A DNA stretch of 64,000 nt from the NCBI RefSeq assembly GCF_003589595.1, contig NW_020653200.1, forward strand, positions 455,440 to 519,439. Reading direction: 5' to 3'. Source of the stretch: Hyposmocoma kahamanoa (taxonomy: Eukaryota > Arthropoda > Insecta > Lepidoptera > Cosmopterigidae). The position numbers were made by a program, and so were the translations under genes. The notes under the pieces were generated by a model. It had not been told where the DNA came from. It saw nothing but the letters and a program-made list of their open reading frames with translations, and searched no databases. This document shows, one piece after another, positions 43,592 through 54,790 of the stretch. The first letter of the stretch is position 1, and each line of letters starts with the position of its first letter.

Positions 43592-45131
43592 GTAAGTCAA
43601 GTCGCCATTTTTTTTATCAGTGAGTAGTGCTTGACAAAATACTAGAATTTAATCACAGAGTTCATGTCAATCACATCCTCGTAGTACTTCGAAACCGCTA
43701 TCACTAAATACAAAGAAAAACTCTTTCTCAAGCACTACCACAGACCACTGGCACTATCATTGCTCGGAGCTTTACAACATTTTTTCCTAATTGCATGGAA
43801 CAGGTCTCGACCTACTTTACAACAAGTACGGTCTACCCAGGCATTACAGGTCTCTTACACATACGAGCATTAGAATGCAGGTAGCTCGGTCGTGGATGGT
43901 TGAAGCTTGCGCAAATTCATGCAAAACGGTGACAGTCTGTTGTGCGCGACACTTTATAACTCGGTAGTTTCACTGGGTCAACGGGAAACAGAGAATTCCA
44001 GCAACTCAGTAGGTATCCTAAAGTAGAATAGAGATTGGATTCTCAAATAAAAAACCAGATTATCCATTATCGGGATTTATTTATATCGTCACCTGCAAAA
44101 ATGTTTAAGGCAAACGGTTCCTCATTCTAGTACTTTTAAGTGGAAGAAACCAAATGCCTCTAAAAAAAGCTTTTTAAAAACGATTTTATTTTTATTTTAC
44201 ACGAGAACGTTCGAGTACTACCTTTCTAATGCGAGTACAGAAGTGATTGAAATAGGTCAGTAACACAGTTCTGAACTGAGAAAATCCACGACTTTTAAGC
44301 TCCACTTACCAACTGTTTTGTAAAATATCCCGAACGGGATATTCGTGATTTCAAATTTTGGGAATCTGTTTATCATGAGCATGATTATCACCTGAACAAT
44401 GGTGGCACCTTTCAATTTACGTCACGCTTATATACTTTCCGTATATAGCCCCTTGACAGAAGACGCGAACGACATAATACTGAGTGTTAATTATAGGGTC
44501 GGCGAACTAAAGCACATAAGTAAAAATCCAACATCATTCACTTAAATGAATACATTTACCGGCTAAAGCACATAAGTCAAATTCGTTTGTTATTTCATAA
44601 AGTAACTTTAATTCTAGAGGCGTCTTTTTCAAATTTATCATTCTCTTCACATCTTCCAACACTATAAACAACACAGAAAATATATAATTATTTATTAACA
44701 AATGAAGCGCTTTTTTTACTTACGTGCTTTAGTCCGCCGAACCTAGAATTATAGTTATATAATTTGCTAGGGTATTTAAAGCAGTTTCCATATGTTCTGA
44801 TTATTCTGCTATTTTCTTACTGTACACACTGTATTTGTTGGAATACAATTAAAATGTGATATTACTAACCCAACTGAATATAATAAATATTCGTCAGATT
44901 TGAATTATTCATATTATAATGACGTCTATAAGTTGAAATATAAAAAATCGAAGACGTTGCCTTGAGTCGAGTGAATAGTATTCACTCGTATGACCCTTTT
45001 ACGTCTGTAGTACACATTACAATGAAGTTTCGTAAGCATATTGTATCTTGTTTACAGTATAATGCAACAAGAATGGATCTTCTTCCTCCACTCCAGATGA
45101 ATTGATAACGCTGTGTTTTTGTTCATGTCAG
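43592..45131 (+). other. Intron splitting the FTP domain
   Basis: 1,540 bp, GT-AG. No repeat of the in-window families was recognised in it. It appears to be plain AT-rich intron. Confidence 0.85.
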
Positions 45132-45227
45132 GTCACCAACCGCTGCAAGACCTGGAAATCAGGGTGGGCAACAGCAGCAGTGACCTACAACGAAATCCTC
45201 TCTGCGCCTGGTTTCCTGGTACAATCG
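45132..45227 (+). CDS. Second FTP exon
   Basis: This 96-bp exon, phase 1-1, has acceptor GTTCATGTCAG and donor G|GTACGT. Joined to the previous exon it reads CCGHQPLQDLEIRVGNSSSD, then LQRNPLCAWFPGTI. The C-G-(H/N)QPL-DLEIRVGNSS and NPLC-WFPG blocks are typical of FTP domains. The final strand of the domain (normally ending in a CEVEVF-like motif) must lie in a further exon, which I cannot find in the remaining 18.8 kb. It was too short to show up as a long open frame and was found by reading the splice sites. NSS is a potential N-glycosylation site. Confidence 0.88.
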
Positions 45228-47329
45228 GTACGTAGTAATCCAAATTATTAACGGTTGTACAGTCACACATCCTTTCCTGCTATAATTTCTCCGTTTCAGT
45301 TCAGGATATTCCGTTCAGTGCCCCCGGACTTTATTTTATTACTCAACTACCAGTACAAGGTATTTCTAAGGTTGAAATTATTCAGTTGCGATTGCCTGGC
45401 CTGGCACCTTGCTCAATTACTGTCCACAAATGTTTGAGAAAACTATTTTTTTTTAATTTTACAACTGGAAAATAAAAAGCCATATAAAAAAGGGAGAGAA
45501 CATATTGAGGTCACTTTTCGATGCATGAATGAGGCCGTAACTAAGTCCCTTCGTTTAAAAGCTACCTCATAAAAGCTTTACAAGCAAATAGTGCTAAAAA
45601 TTTAGTGTTCCAATGATTTATGTCTTTTGAGTTACACAGAGCTTCCGGGACGATTCGAGGAACAACAATTTGGGTCACTCAATACAATTCTATTCCTATC
45701 TCTAAACAACTCCCTTTTCAGATCGTTCGAGATTAAAAATTTCGCTTCAGTTAGAACCTAAAACAAGGCTGCTTCCGTATTTCAGGGTCGGACTCATAAA
45801 GAATGTCTTAGAATTACTGGTTCTAAAATCGAAATTGCAATATGACCACACATTAGTAAGACTCAAAATGGCTGGCCCCTCTAAACGACTACATATGAAT
45901 ACGACCAGCAAAATGTCTAGATTGCAAAAATAGCATTATCTTGCTTGCAACATTTATATGTATGGATATTTTTAAAGCTAGGTTTAAACAAAAACAAGAA
46001 GAAACGCAGGTGCACACAAAACCTAGCTACCCTAATCTTTTACTACTCAAGTTTAGACAGACAACAAATTATTTTACAAGCCACAGCGATTGATAAACAT
46101 TTAAATAAGGCGGTATACTATTTTTAAAAAGTTCATCGGACCAGGCTAAGTATAATCAGATTGACGCGAATTGCGTGTCGCAAAACGTCTGTTACAAAAA
46201 CTATAGTAACGTTAGTTTAATTTAATTAATAATTGTAACTTTTTCATTGAAACAAAAAGAGAAAGAGTTTTTTTTTTGACAATTGGACTGTTACGGACTC
46301 CTTTGTACATTTTGAACTTTTTTTTCTGATTGTCATGGTGATTTGTTGATGCATGTATTGTGTCAAGTGAAAAGTCGACCTTTATTTGCGGTAAATATTT
46401 TTTAAATTTGTGATAGCCGAAACGAACCCGGAACAGCTTCATCGGGATCAGGGACCACCTCGAGAGTATAATCCTTTCAAACAAAAAAAGCTTTTTTTGC
46501 AGTTGACTGAGAAATTTGAAAACATGCATACAGCCGAACGTATAACCTCCTCCTTTTTTTAAAGTCAGTCAAAAACTTTGACAGCTAACGCCCGCGCTCG
46601 CTTGCGTCAATGGCGCAAAAGCAACGTTGTTAGGTGAGCTTATTATTATCCAACGCATGAGTTACTAGAATTATTATCAGCCATTGAGAGTGATCTGTTC
46701 AGATGTAAACCGTGTCTAAATCAGTGTAACCGGAAATCAGGTGTTGTTTAATTTTATTAATAACTAAAAAAATATTTGCGGACAGAGTGTCACCAGTGAT
46801 CAGTGTTACCAAGAAATTACAGTGACATTTATCGCCAGCGACCGCGTAAAATGTTTGTATATAAAATGTTGTTTCTTGTGACCGCTAGGAGCACTGTATA
46901 ATTTGCCATACAAAATTGTGATGTAATTTATGCGGTTACCAGCGACAACGGTCGCAGTGACAGAACACAAAATAAATTAGAAATGGTTAGTTAGTGTCTG
47001 TCGAGTACTAACTATTCTTTCGCGGAAATTCTCTAAATTCGTAGAAAAATGCTAAAATAATAGCCGCGCTATAAACATTACCCGTAGGTATATTTCATGT
47101 CATCGGTAAGTCTTATGTTAATAAATTTTTAATTTTCTGTTTATCGAATTCATTTAGATTTTAATCGTTCGTCGTAGTTCAACTACTGGCCGCGAGATGG
47201 CAGCTTGTTGAATAAAATTTCAATATAAAAACAAAACGTCGTTACTTGCAATAAAGGTAGTGGACTTTCAACTATATAGCGACTGGCTAAAATTTAAATT
47301 ATATTAACAATCCAAAATTTGTTACTTCA
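45228..47329. other. Probable large intron, no exon recognised
   Basis: No continuation of the FTP domain is seen. AAATCAGTGTAACCGGAAATCAG-like words near 46720 recur near 47935, a weak dispersed repeat. Confidence 0.45.
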
Positions 47330-47890
47330 AAAAAAGAAGGAGCTCCTCAATTCGCCTGTATGTTTTTTTTTATGTATATTACGCGGTAACTCCGGCACTT
47401 CGACCCCTCCTACGTAAAGAATCGTATGTCGAAATTGCCAAATTTACAGAGGAGCGTTTTAAAGTTCTGAATTCACTGAAATGGGCGTATCACGTGACTT
47501 TAGCATTTCTCAGTTTTATTCGGCAAAGCTCGTTACTCACATAGAGTATTATAAAATCCTAGATATCGGTTAGATGATCTATTAGATGATCATTCTTTCA
47601 GTCAATTCAGAACTTTAAAACGCTCCCCTGCAAACTTGGCAATTTCAACATACGATACTTTACGTAGGAGGGGTCGTTTTGAGAAAAAGAGATTTTTGTT
47701 GGAAAGAGTCCTATTTAATTTGAAGAAAATATTCCACATCCAAGGGTGGCAAACTAGGGAACGAATGGCTTTTGAGGTCGGTTTTTTAGTTCTCTGCACC
47801 GAGATTACGTTTGTATGGGTTTTGGCTATTTGGTTTGTATTGCACTTCCACTGTTTTTTTTCTTCCGGGGTCACAGTAAACTCGTGGTAG
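47330..47890 (+). repeat. Lepidopteran ACTTC-AAAAA-GG repeat split by a foldback MITE
   Basis: The left part is ACTTCAAAAAAAGAAGGAGC, CTCAATTCGCCTGTATG, TTACGCGGTAACTCCGG. The right part is TTTTTGTTGGAAAGAG, TTGAAGAAAATATTCCACAT, GGGTGGCAAACTAGG and TTTGAGGTCGG. Uninterrupted relatives lie at 57331-57545 and 62350-62570. The break at 47401-47676 is the MITE. Confidence 0.85.
47401..47676. mobile_element. Long-TIR foldback MITE, 276 bp
   Basis: The arms of about 75 bp begin CGACCCCTCCTACGTAAAG (47401-47419), with the complement at 47658-47676. They continue with AATCGTATGTCGAAATTGCC, AGGAGCGTTTTAAAGTTCTG and so on, with few mismatches. The central spacer is about 120 bp. There is no ORF. The target duplication could not be fixed because the ends are ambiguous. 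Confidence 0.88.
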
Positions 47891-49069
47891 AGACAAATAT
47901 ATATCGGATGTATTTACATCAGTATGACCAGAAATCAGATATTATCTAGTTTGACCACTTGTCTACGGACAGAATAAACAAATCTCAGATGCATTTAAAT
48001 CAGTGTGATTAGAAAATCAGTTGTGAGGCCGGGGGTGACTGTAAGGGAAAATTGGAGGCCACTCGTTGGGTGTTTATCCCGTTTCGGTTTGTACAATATG
48101 AATTCAGTTTTTGCCTAGGTACCATCGTGCGACTGAGTGTAAACCAATACAAATCAGTTTAAAAATACAAGTGCAGTTTATTATAAACTCAGCAGGTATG
48201 CACTTTTCACATTATCAATAAATTGGCGACATGAATCAACATCCATTCATTGGCGATACTTTAGAAAAATATCCCAAGATTTTCTGCATAGAGGTTTTCA
48301 GTGTGTTGTAAGTATCTTTTGTTATTGTCTTCTATTATCGTGATGAAATGACGGCGTGACGAACAGAAAAATTGTTAGAAGAAGTGTGACAGTAATTTTT
48401 TACGGTTTCCATATTTGCAACGGTTGAATGTTGTAATTAAACTTTGTTTGAATATTGCTTATTTTCATATTTACCATCTTGTATATGCAGGAAATCTGTT
48501 GAGAAAGAAAAAAAATACATTCATTTGTTTGCCGCAATGGCACCTCAAAAGAAAAAAAAAGGAAAAGGAAACGAAACAGTATAAAAACAAAACATAATCT
48601 AAACATTCAAAAAATTTGTTTTATTCCTTATTTATTTAGGGGTTTCGATAGTTATCGAACATGACGTCAGCCCCATTATAGAAACAATACCTCAAGGAAA
48701 CAACAAAATGCAGACAGATAAATCAAAATACTATCTAACCAAACATGTAATAAATAATTACGAAACAAAAACACAAACAATACACATAAAAATAGTTTAA
48801 ATTAAAACACGTACTATTCACACAAACAGTAAAAAGAACACAAGGTATAAAATATGTTGTTCCCAATTTCGTTAACTGCTTGAGAATCCCACAGTTTACA
48901 ATTTCGTATCTGTACATTGCTTAATGAAACGTGCTGAAAATATACTTCACACCTGAAAGTGTTGCAATATACTAATAGATGCACTCAGCTACTACACGTG
49001 TTAAAAACAATCGCGAAATCGATGAGTGAATTAGTAGTACCACGGAAGAAAAAAAAAGCAATGGAAGGG
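47891..49069. other. No gene seen
   Basis: AT-rich. Opposite-strand ORFs at 48400-48606 and 48415-48597 are low-complexity. Confidence 0.4.
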
Positions 49070-49175
49070 CCATTCATATTTGCATAAAACAAATTTGTAC
49101 CTTAATAATGGGAAAATAGAGATACATATACTATAGGCGAAAAACATGACGCGTCGCGATGCTTCGACTCTGCGC
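49070..49175 (-). repeat. Dispersed repeat, inverted match at 6436-6540
   Basis: See the first copy. The shared words TACCTTAATAATGGGAAAAT and CTATAGGCGAAAAACATGAC are almost unchanged. Confidence 0.65.
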
Positions 49176-49296
49176 CTCGATTATTATGAGAACCGGCTGT
49201 CACCAAATGTCACACTTACATAATGTAAATGTTAAACACTATGAAACCTTGATTATGGTTAATCATACTTTCTAATATAAAAATATGTAACAAATT

Positions 49297-49425
49297 CTGT
49301 CTGACTAGCACAATAGGGCGCAACTTGCATGGACATGGAACGCATGATTTCTGCGCTAGAATAGCAGTATCTCGCGCTTTATGTCGCTCTCCCTCAATTC
49401 GCGCCTTATCGTGCTAGCCCTACTG
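49297..49425. mobile_element. Small MITE with ends like the THAP element at 53857
   Basis: The right end, read inward, is CAGTAGGGCTAGCACGATAA followed by GGCGCGA, identical to the start of 53857. The left end (CTGTCTGACTAGCACAATAG, GGCGCAA) is a diverged inverted copy. The inner part GCGACATAAAGCGCGAGATA also matches 53857. No matching 8-bp flanks were found. Confidence 0.7.
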
Positions 49426-49861
49426 GACTGTTAATATAGTTTAAACTTTACCCAGTATATATATGTAAATATCATTGAAATTTCAATACATACATTGGAA
49501 GTTACAGCGTTTTCATATTATAATAGAAATGTTATTCAGTGCGATCTAACGGCAATAGTTGAAAACCGAACGATTAACAATTATTAACGTGGTATAAGAT
49601 TTACTTTAACAGTAAATCTATTACGATTAGCAGAAAATGGAATACTTTATTAAAATAAAATAAGACGTAACGATAATATGAAACAGACTATCATTTTTGC
49701 ACATCCATGTAGTAAAATAAGGCATTTTTCCAGGAATTTCGTGGTTTTGCGCGAAATAGTTGACACGACTAAAAGCGGTTACACACGCGCGATTTTAAGC
49801 AACAATGCAAACGCGATGCAAGCGCGCGACTGCATCGATACAGACGCACGATTGCATCGCT

Positions 49862-50382
49862 ACCCTGTCCCAGGTTCGATTCCCGGGCCGGGACAAATAT
49901 TTGTTGGCCAGAATGATTTAATTAAGATAATATACAGGTAAGGTAAAAAGACAATAAAAACTTAAATACTAGAAAGTCAAAGTAAGATTTTTAAATTATA
50001 TGAATAAAATTGGGTCTCCGCGGCATGGTGCCCAAGATGCTGGCAGCGTTCTCCCTTTGTCTTGCTATACTAATGCGTTGGGCAACGTAGCTGCCGGTCC
50101 TTGGGCTTCCCAGACAGTCTATTAGATTTTTCGATAAAATTGTGCACAGTTGAAGGGCACTGGGACCCCACGGGCTAAGGGTTTCGACTCCAAAGGCTGT
50201 AAATAGGTAGTTGGACCCGAGATCCTGGTACTTATTACTTTTTATTATTTCCACCAACTCGTTTGCGGAGCCATGGCATACATTATTTCTCTCGTGAGTT
50301 TGGGTGTAATTTGTGATTGTGTATGTGTGTGTCCATGGCACTCGCAACACAGGGTTTCCCTAGTGCGGAGCTATATTGTTAT
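49862..50382 (+). mobile_element. tRNA-derived SINE, family B, split by a LINE
   Basis: The B-box half (GTTCGATTCCCGGGCCGGGA, CAAATATTTGTTGGCC) ends at about 49904. The body resumes at 50278 (TACATTATTTCTCTCGTGAG) and ends CAGGGTTTCCCTAGTGCGGA. The A-box part is missing. Confidence 0.85.
49905..50277 (-). pseudogene. Non-LTR retrotransposon ORF C-terminus in the SINE
   Basis: The minus-strand protein reads SANELVEIIKSNKYQDLGSN, YLFTAFGVETLSPWGPSALQ, LCTILSKNLIDCLGSPRTGS, YVAQRISIARQRENAASILG, TMPR, then stop and an AT-rich 3' UTR. It is the same LINE family as 4504-4705. The 5'-truncated copy landed in an existing SINE, so it is younger than that SINE. Confidence 0.85.
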
Positions 50383-50490
50383 TAATGTTATTGTTTATAT
50401 CGATGCAGTCGCGCGTTTGCATGGATGCAATTACCTTTAGATCGGTAGAGGTGTAAAAGTGTAAAGTGCCAGAAGCGTGTGTAACCACTC

Positions 50491-51539
50491 TAAAGCGCAC
50501 AAAGCGAACACTTTTCGCTTCATAAGTACCTACACTGAAAGCGTGCAAATAGTAAACACATTGGTAGCACCATAACACTTGCGCGGACGCAGCGGATCGC
50601 TTATTTTTACGGCCTGAAAGGAGGCCGATGACGTCATCGCCTTTCCATCGTTGTACTTTAAATGATTTATCGCCTAAATGTAATAATGACAGTTTTATGG
50701 TTTGCCGTAGTCGCATCACTAATTTAATACTTTTACATAAAAACTTTACAAATTAATGACGTAATGCAGAAATTTCGTAAAGTATAAGCAAGATACAAAT
50801 ATTTTCTATCACAAGTGTTTGCTGAAAAGTACCTTTTTAGAACTTTCAAGTGCGCTGTATAATGTCTTAACCTTTGGCACTAAGTTTTTAGTTCACTGTA
50901 GTTTTAAACTTCGTTAATGGCAAGTGTTGAACATCGAGCGGAATTTTTTCCCCTTTTCCCTTGATTATTATTTAATATACCTAAGAAACTTAACTGCCTA
51001 TATCATAAAAATTTACTTGCTTAGAGCATTTAGCAGGAGTTTGGATAGTGTGCTGAGCAATCATGGGCTGGAAGTTGACATATTCAATTGTAATATTGAT
51101 GCGGTGAATCGTAAATTCACGGACAATTATATTTAAATTTGTTGAATAATTTGTGAATAATACGTGATTAGCTGGTATTGGGTTGTCATATTCATGTAAG
51201 TGCATGTTGTTAAGAAATACTGTTTATTGTTCATTTGTTTAATGCTTGTGTATGATTTGTCTGAAGCTATACGTCGAAGCCTGTGATTGGCTTTATGTTC
51301 CTGTATTTATTAAATGTAAGAATCTGTTGGTTTTCCGTGAATAAATAAATAAATAAATTTACTTCCGTTACTAATTTATCGGGCGACATCAAAGAAAGCC
51401 ATTTATTGTCCTTTGTAGCTTAAAAATCTTATACTGAGTCATTTGTAAAACATTAACAACCTCGTAGAATTATATTATTAACACCATAAACAATAACTTC
51501 TGTAAAATCTGCGCAGCGCATCGCATCCTGTATCGCACA
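50491..51539. other. No gene seen
   Basis: Nothing recognisable. Minor (AAAT)n at 51341-51360. Confidence 0.4.
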
Positions 51540-52059
51540 CATCGAGTATACATATAACCAGAAATAGAGACGAAATACGGGCCATATATTCCTAGTTAAA
51601 CATTAGCGATACAGCTCTTATAAATATCAACTTTTGCGTTTGCACTGAAATATAGACAGGCCAGCTACTGACCTGTGTGTACGTCTCCGTATACTCCAAA
51701 AAATATTCTGTATATATTGTAATAAAGATAATATCTCTAAGAATGCCGTGCTATTCTATTCGGTGGTGTGGGAAAAATTGCAAAATATCTAATTACAAAA
51801 CAAACAGAATTACATTTCATCGGTCATTAAATATTGAATATGTAATTTTGCAATTTTCGTCCATTATAGCAAAGCTCAAGTTAACCGGTCGATTTGAAGT
51901 GAAACAGTTGACGACACCAATTGACGACACCCGTCAATTGTTTCGAACACGGGCTAGCCAATCGGAGCGCAGTTGTCATAGTAATGATATGGCAGAATAG
52001 TTTTCAAACAAATTAAATGACATTTCGTCTCTATTTCTATGTCGGTTATATACTCGATG
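51540..52059 (+). mobile_element. P-like non-autonomous transposon, 520 bp, 8-bp TSD
   Basis: The left end is CATCGAGTATACATATAACC. The right end is the complement of CATCGAGTATATAACCGACA. Both are followed by AGAAATAGAGACGAAAT. The flanks are perfect 8-bp duplications ATCGCACA (51532-51539, 52060-52067). The interior holds the THAP start at 51743. The related copy at 40986 has lost its right end. As with the 378-bp element, only the first part of the DNA-binding domain is left. Confidence 0.9.
51743..52000 (+). pseudogene. THAP domain start inside the second P-like family
   Basis: The frame begins MPCYSIRWCGKNCKISNYKT and NRITFHR, the N-terminal half of a THAP finger. In the sister copy residue 4 is Cys (MACCSIRWC), giving C-x4-C, so this copy has lost a zinc ligand. 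After FHR the usual F-P and C-x2-H parts are missing. The remaining 58 residues (SLNIEYVILQFSS..) are probably read-through into the element's 3' part. Not a functional protein. Confidence 0.8.
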
Positions 52060-52561
52060 ATCGCACATGACAACTAGCATAGTATTATCTCAAAATTGCT
52101 TTAACTTATATTAATATTACCTAATTTTAAAGCGACAATGTCGTCCTGTTGCTACGAAATTAAATCCTATACGAATGACACACAAATATCGCGAAATTTT
52201 GGAGAAAATTATGAATATCACGCAATTTTGAAATAATACTATGTTAGTTGTTAAGTGCGATATATCGTCGGAATTTTGTGCCTACCCTGGCAATGTAAAG
52301 TGTAACTTGTTTATGTCCGACACAGTCACACTTCAAACGTAATGTAACAGAATTCGGTCTAGGTATTGTTCAAGTAATGTGCTTTACAAATCATTAATTA
52401 AAAGATTTAATCTTATCCGCCTTTTGTACATTCGAACTAATTACTGTGAAAGGTGAATAAACGAATTAATAAATCCACTTATTTCATTGCTGGCTGAACG
52501 AATTCATAATGAAGAGTGAATAGGCCAATTACACTATGTAAAAAATTTTCAAAAAGGGTTT
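52060..52561. other. No gene seen
   Basis: Nothing recognisable. Confidence 0.4.
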
Positions 52562-52775
52562 TCTTTATATAATATCAAGTGACGGGACGAAAAAGTCGTG
52601 CGCCTGATGGTAAGCTACACGCTTGTCCATAACAGTTGCAGTGCCACTACGCCTGTCACCATGAGACATAAGTTGATAAGTCCCATGTGCCTGTAATTTC
52701 ACCAGCACCCGTACCCATGAAAACCGGGACGCAGAAATGCTTACATTACTGCTTGGCGGCAGAAACGTGTAAACT
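52562..52775 (-). repeat. R3 repeat
   Basis: Minus-oriented copy: TATAATATCAAGTGACGGGA, GCCTGATGGTAAGCTACACG, CTTGGCGGCAGAAACG. It lacks the last (GAGCTCTAC) part. Confidence 0.85.
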
Positions 52776-53240
52776 ACTTCTAGGTTCTGTTTCTAAAGGT
52801 TCTGAGCAACAAATATGAAGAAGAAAGTAGCTACACCCCCGAAATTTTGCTATTGTAGCTGTCACAAAGGTATTTACGTGGCTGCATATTTATATAATCT
52901 CGCAAAACTTCACATTTATTATCATCAATTAAAATTGTATTTACATGGTGTTATCAGTCATTTCAATTCAATAACGTTTCATGTTTAATTTTTGCCTGAA
53001 TCTATCAACGATGAGGGTCTCCCGTTCGTGCATAGAATGAGATAGACCCAAGCTCAATTACAAATATATTTCACTGAAAATTTTGCCTAACACTAGTTAC
53101 GACAGTTGATCACAAGCGTTCTTCTGAAAAGAATTCATTTGAAATTTTAATTGGCACTAATTCCTTTTTCAAATTTTCTATTGAAACATCAAGGTACCTT
53201 TCCAAGTGATTGTTGAAGCATATATTTTAAATGAAAATGA
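52776..53240. other. No gene seen
   Basis: Nothing recognisable. Confidence 0.4.
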
Positions 53241-53526
53241 CATTGACTTACAATTATATGGACGTCGGGTCCGCGCTAAAAAGTGGCCGAACTTATAGGG
53301 CGTTGAAATCGTGTACAGAGCGTCATTCACGCTTTAGTCTTCGTTTGTTCGACTGGCAGCGAAGCAAGGAAAATTAGACAGTACTGCGATGACATTACAA
53401 TTTAAATTCAACGTTTTAGCTTTTTCATATTCCTTTACATGTCACTACGCTTAAATAGGTTGACTTGGGACATATTTTTCGTGGTTTTTGTATTAGACCC
53501 GTCGTCCATTTATTAGTAAGTCAATG
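53241..53526 (-). mobile_element. CATTGAC-family MITE, 286 bp, 8-bp TSD
   Basis: Complete copy in inverse orientation to 59920, with about 58 extra internal bases. The flanks GAAAATGA (53233-53240) and GAAAATAA (53527-53534) agree in 7 of 8 positions. Confidence 0.9.
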
Positions 53527-53642
53527 GAAAATAATAATAGGTTTGTTTATTTATTTATTGCGGAAATCAGACTGCCTACGTCTCGCTAATAAAGGTGTGG
53601 GGTATTCGTACATACATATATACATACATACACACATATATA

Positions 53643-53652
53643 NNNNNNNNNN
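53643..53652. other. Assembly gap of 10 N
   Basis: It lies at the end of a (CATA)n run (53618-53642), so it is most likely an unresolved microsatellite length. Confidence 0.99.
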
Positions 53653-53856
53653 TTATTTCTACCGTTTACCGGACTGTACGTCAACTGTACCCAAAACAAA
53701 CACAAAGGGATAATAAACACAATTACTTAGGTGGAAATAATACGTAAATTAAAAATAAAAAGCACCTGCAACATAACAGTCTTAAAACAAATTTAATGAG
53801 CCTAAACACGCTAGTTCTACAGTACCTAAGTAGTTGAGGAGTGGTGGTTGCAATAT

Positions 53857-54190
53857 CAGTAGGGCTAGCACGATAAGGCGCGACATGCGCGAGAGCAACA
53901 TAAAGCGCGGGATCTCTATGCGAGACATGCGAAGCCATACGAGGCGTTGCGTTGGCGTTGCGACCCCTGAGCGATGACGCTGCTTTGTACTCACAGACAT
54001 TATTATATCTAAATGGACGCCGCAAATGTACCTACTTCGCGTGCCCTATGTAAGTTTTAAACGCTTAGTTAGTAGTAGAACGCGCCTGACCGTTATCTTA
54101 GTTAAACATCACTCGAAAACTCGAAAATGTCTAGTTGTGTCATGAGAAACTGCAAAAACACCAAAGCTGCGAATATATGAATAAACAAGG
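53857..54190 (+). mobile_element. Third THAP-bearing P-like element, right end not found
   Basis: The left end CAGTAGGGCTAGCACGATAA matches the small MITE at 49297-49425. The GC-rich leader (GACATGCGCGAGAGCAACAT, AAAGCGCGGGATCTC) is followed at 54127 by a THAP-like start. No inverted partner of the left end was found downstream, so the extent is uncertain. Confidence 0.65.
54127..54180 (+). pseudogene. THAP domain start, third family
   Basis: The frame MSSCVMRNCKNTKAANI is followed by a TGA stop, and in the same frame INKDIPFY. C-x4-C at residues 4 and 9 plus KN and the I-PF-Y block (normally I-TFH) make a diverged THAP start. The stop and the lack of the second half mean it is dead. Confidence 0.65.
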
Positions 54191-54669
54191 ACATACCCTT
54201 CTACAGTTAAGTAGTTTTGTAATCAGAATATGCATAATTTATTTTAAAATTAATAAATTAATTATTTTCATTTTAAACGAATTTCGAGAAAACGAATGTT
54301 CAAACGAGTGTATGCCACATGCATGATACACTTGCGGTTCTTCTTTAATAGGTCATGAATAGCGAGCGATAATTTCGTATAATGTATTCAGTTTCGTGGT
54401 ACGGCCGCTTCGTCATGTTTTTGATCAAATTTTACGATTAGTGATATTCATTTTATGAAACACAGTTCTCGAATGAAATTCCACTTGTCTCTAGTGGAGT
54501 GCAGGGAACAGTGGAAAAAATGTATCAAGTGGTATAGGCTATTGCGGGGTGCGTAATTGGGCGTTACGTTTCGACACAACGTTCATCGTGTGGCCACTTA
54601 GTGCGTTGAACTCATAGCGTTGCGACGACGGCGACGTAACGCATCGGCTGGCAGCGCCTATGTGACAAG
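54191..54669. other. No gene seen
   Basis: Possibly the remainder of the third P-like element. Nothing else recognisable. Confidence 0.35.
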
Positions 54670-54790
54670 ACTCTTACTGGGACAAGAGCTGATCACCTTT
54701 AAACAGCTGAACCGATGTTCATCAAATATAGCTATGAACCATCACGATTTTAAAAAGAAAAGCCCTTTGAAAATCGGTCCAACCATTTGG
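54670..54790 (+). repeat. Lepidopteran-type dispersed repeat, CTGATCACCTTTAAAC type
   Basis: GAGCTGATCACCTTTAAACA, GCTGAACCGATGTTCATCAA and ATATAGCTATGAACCATC resemble a repeat that is widespread in moths and butterflies. Only one copy is seen in this window. Confidence 0.55.

Larger units (their letters stand above)
49695..50490. mobile_element. Inverted-repeat element with nested SINE and LINE
   Basis: The outer arms AGCGGTTACACACGCGC (about 49774) and GCGTGTGTAACCACTCT (about 50470) are roughly inverted. Inside are ACGCGCGATT/GATTGCATCG words (49780-49860) and their inverted relatives (50400-50430). Between them lies a family B SINE, itself split by a LINE. The front part 49695-49770 recurs inverted at 34585-34655. 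Confidence 0.6.

Noticed and set aside
47602..47890. Opposite-strand ORFs of 84 and 90 residues
   Set aside because: Both cover a foldback MITE and a dispersed repeat, and show no domain.
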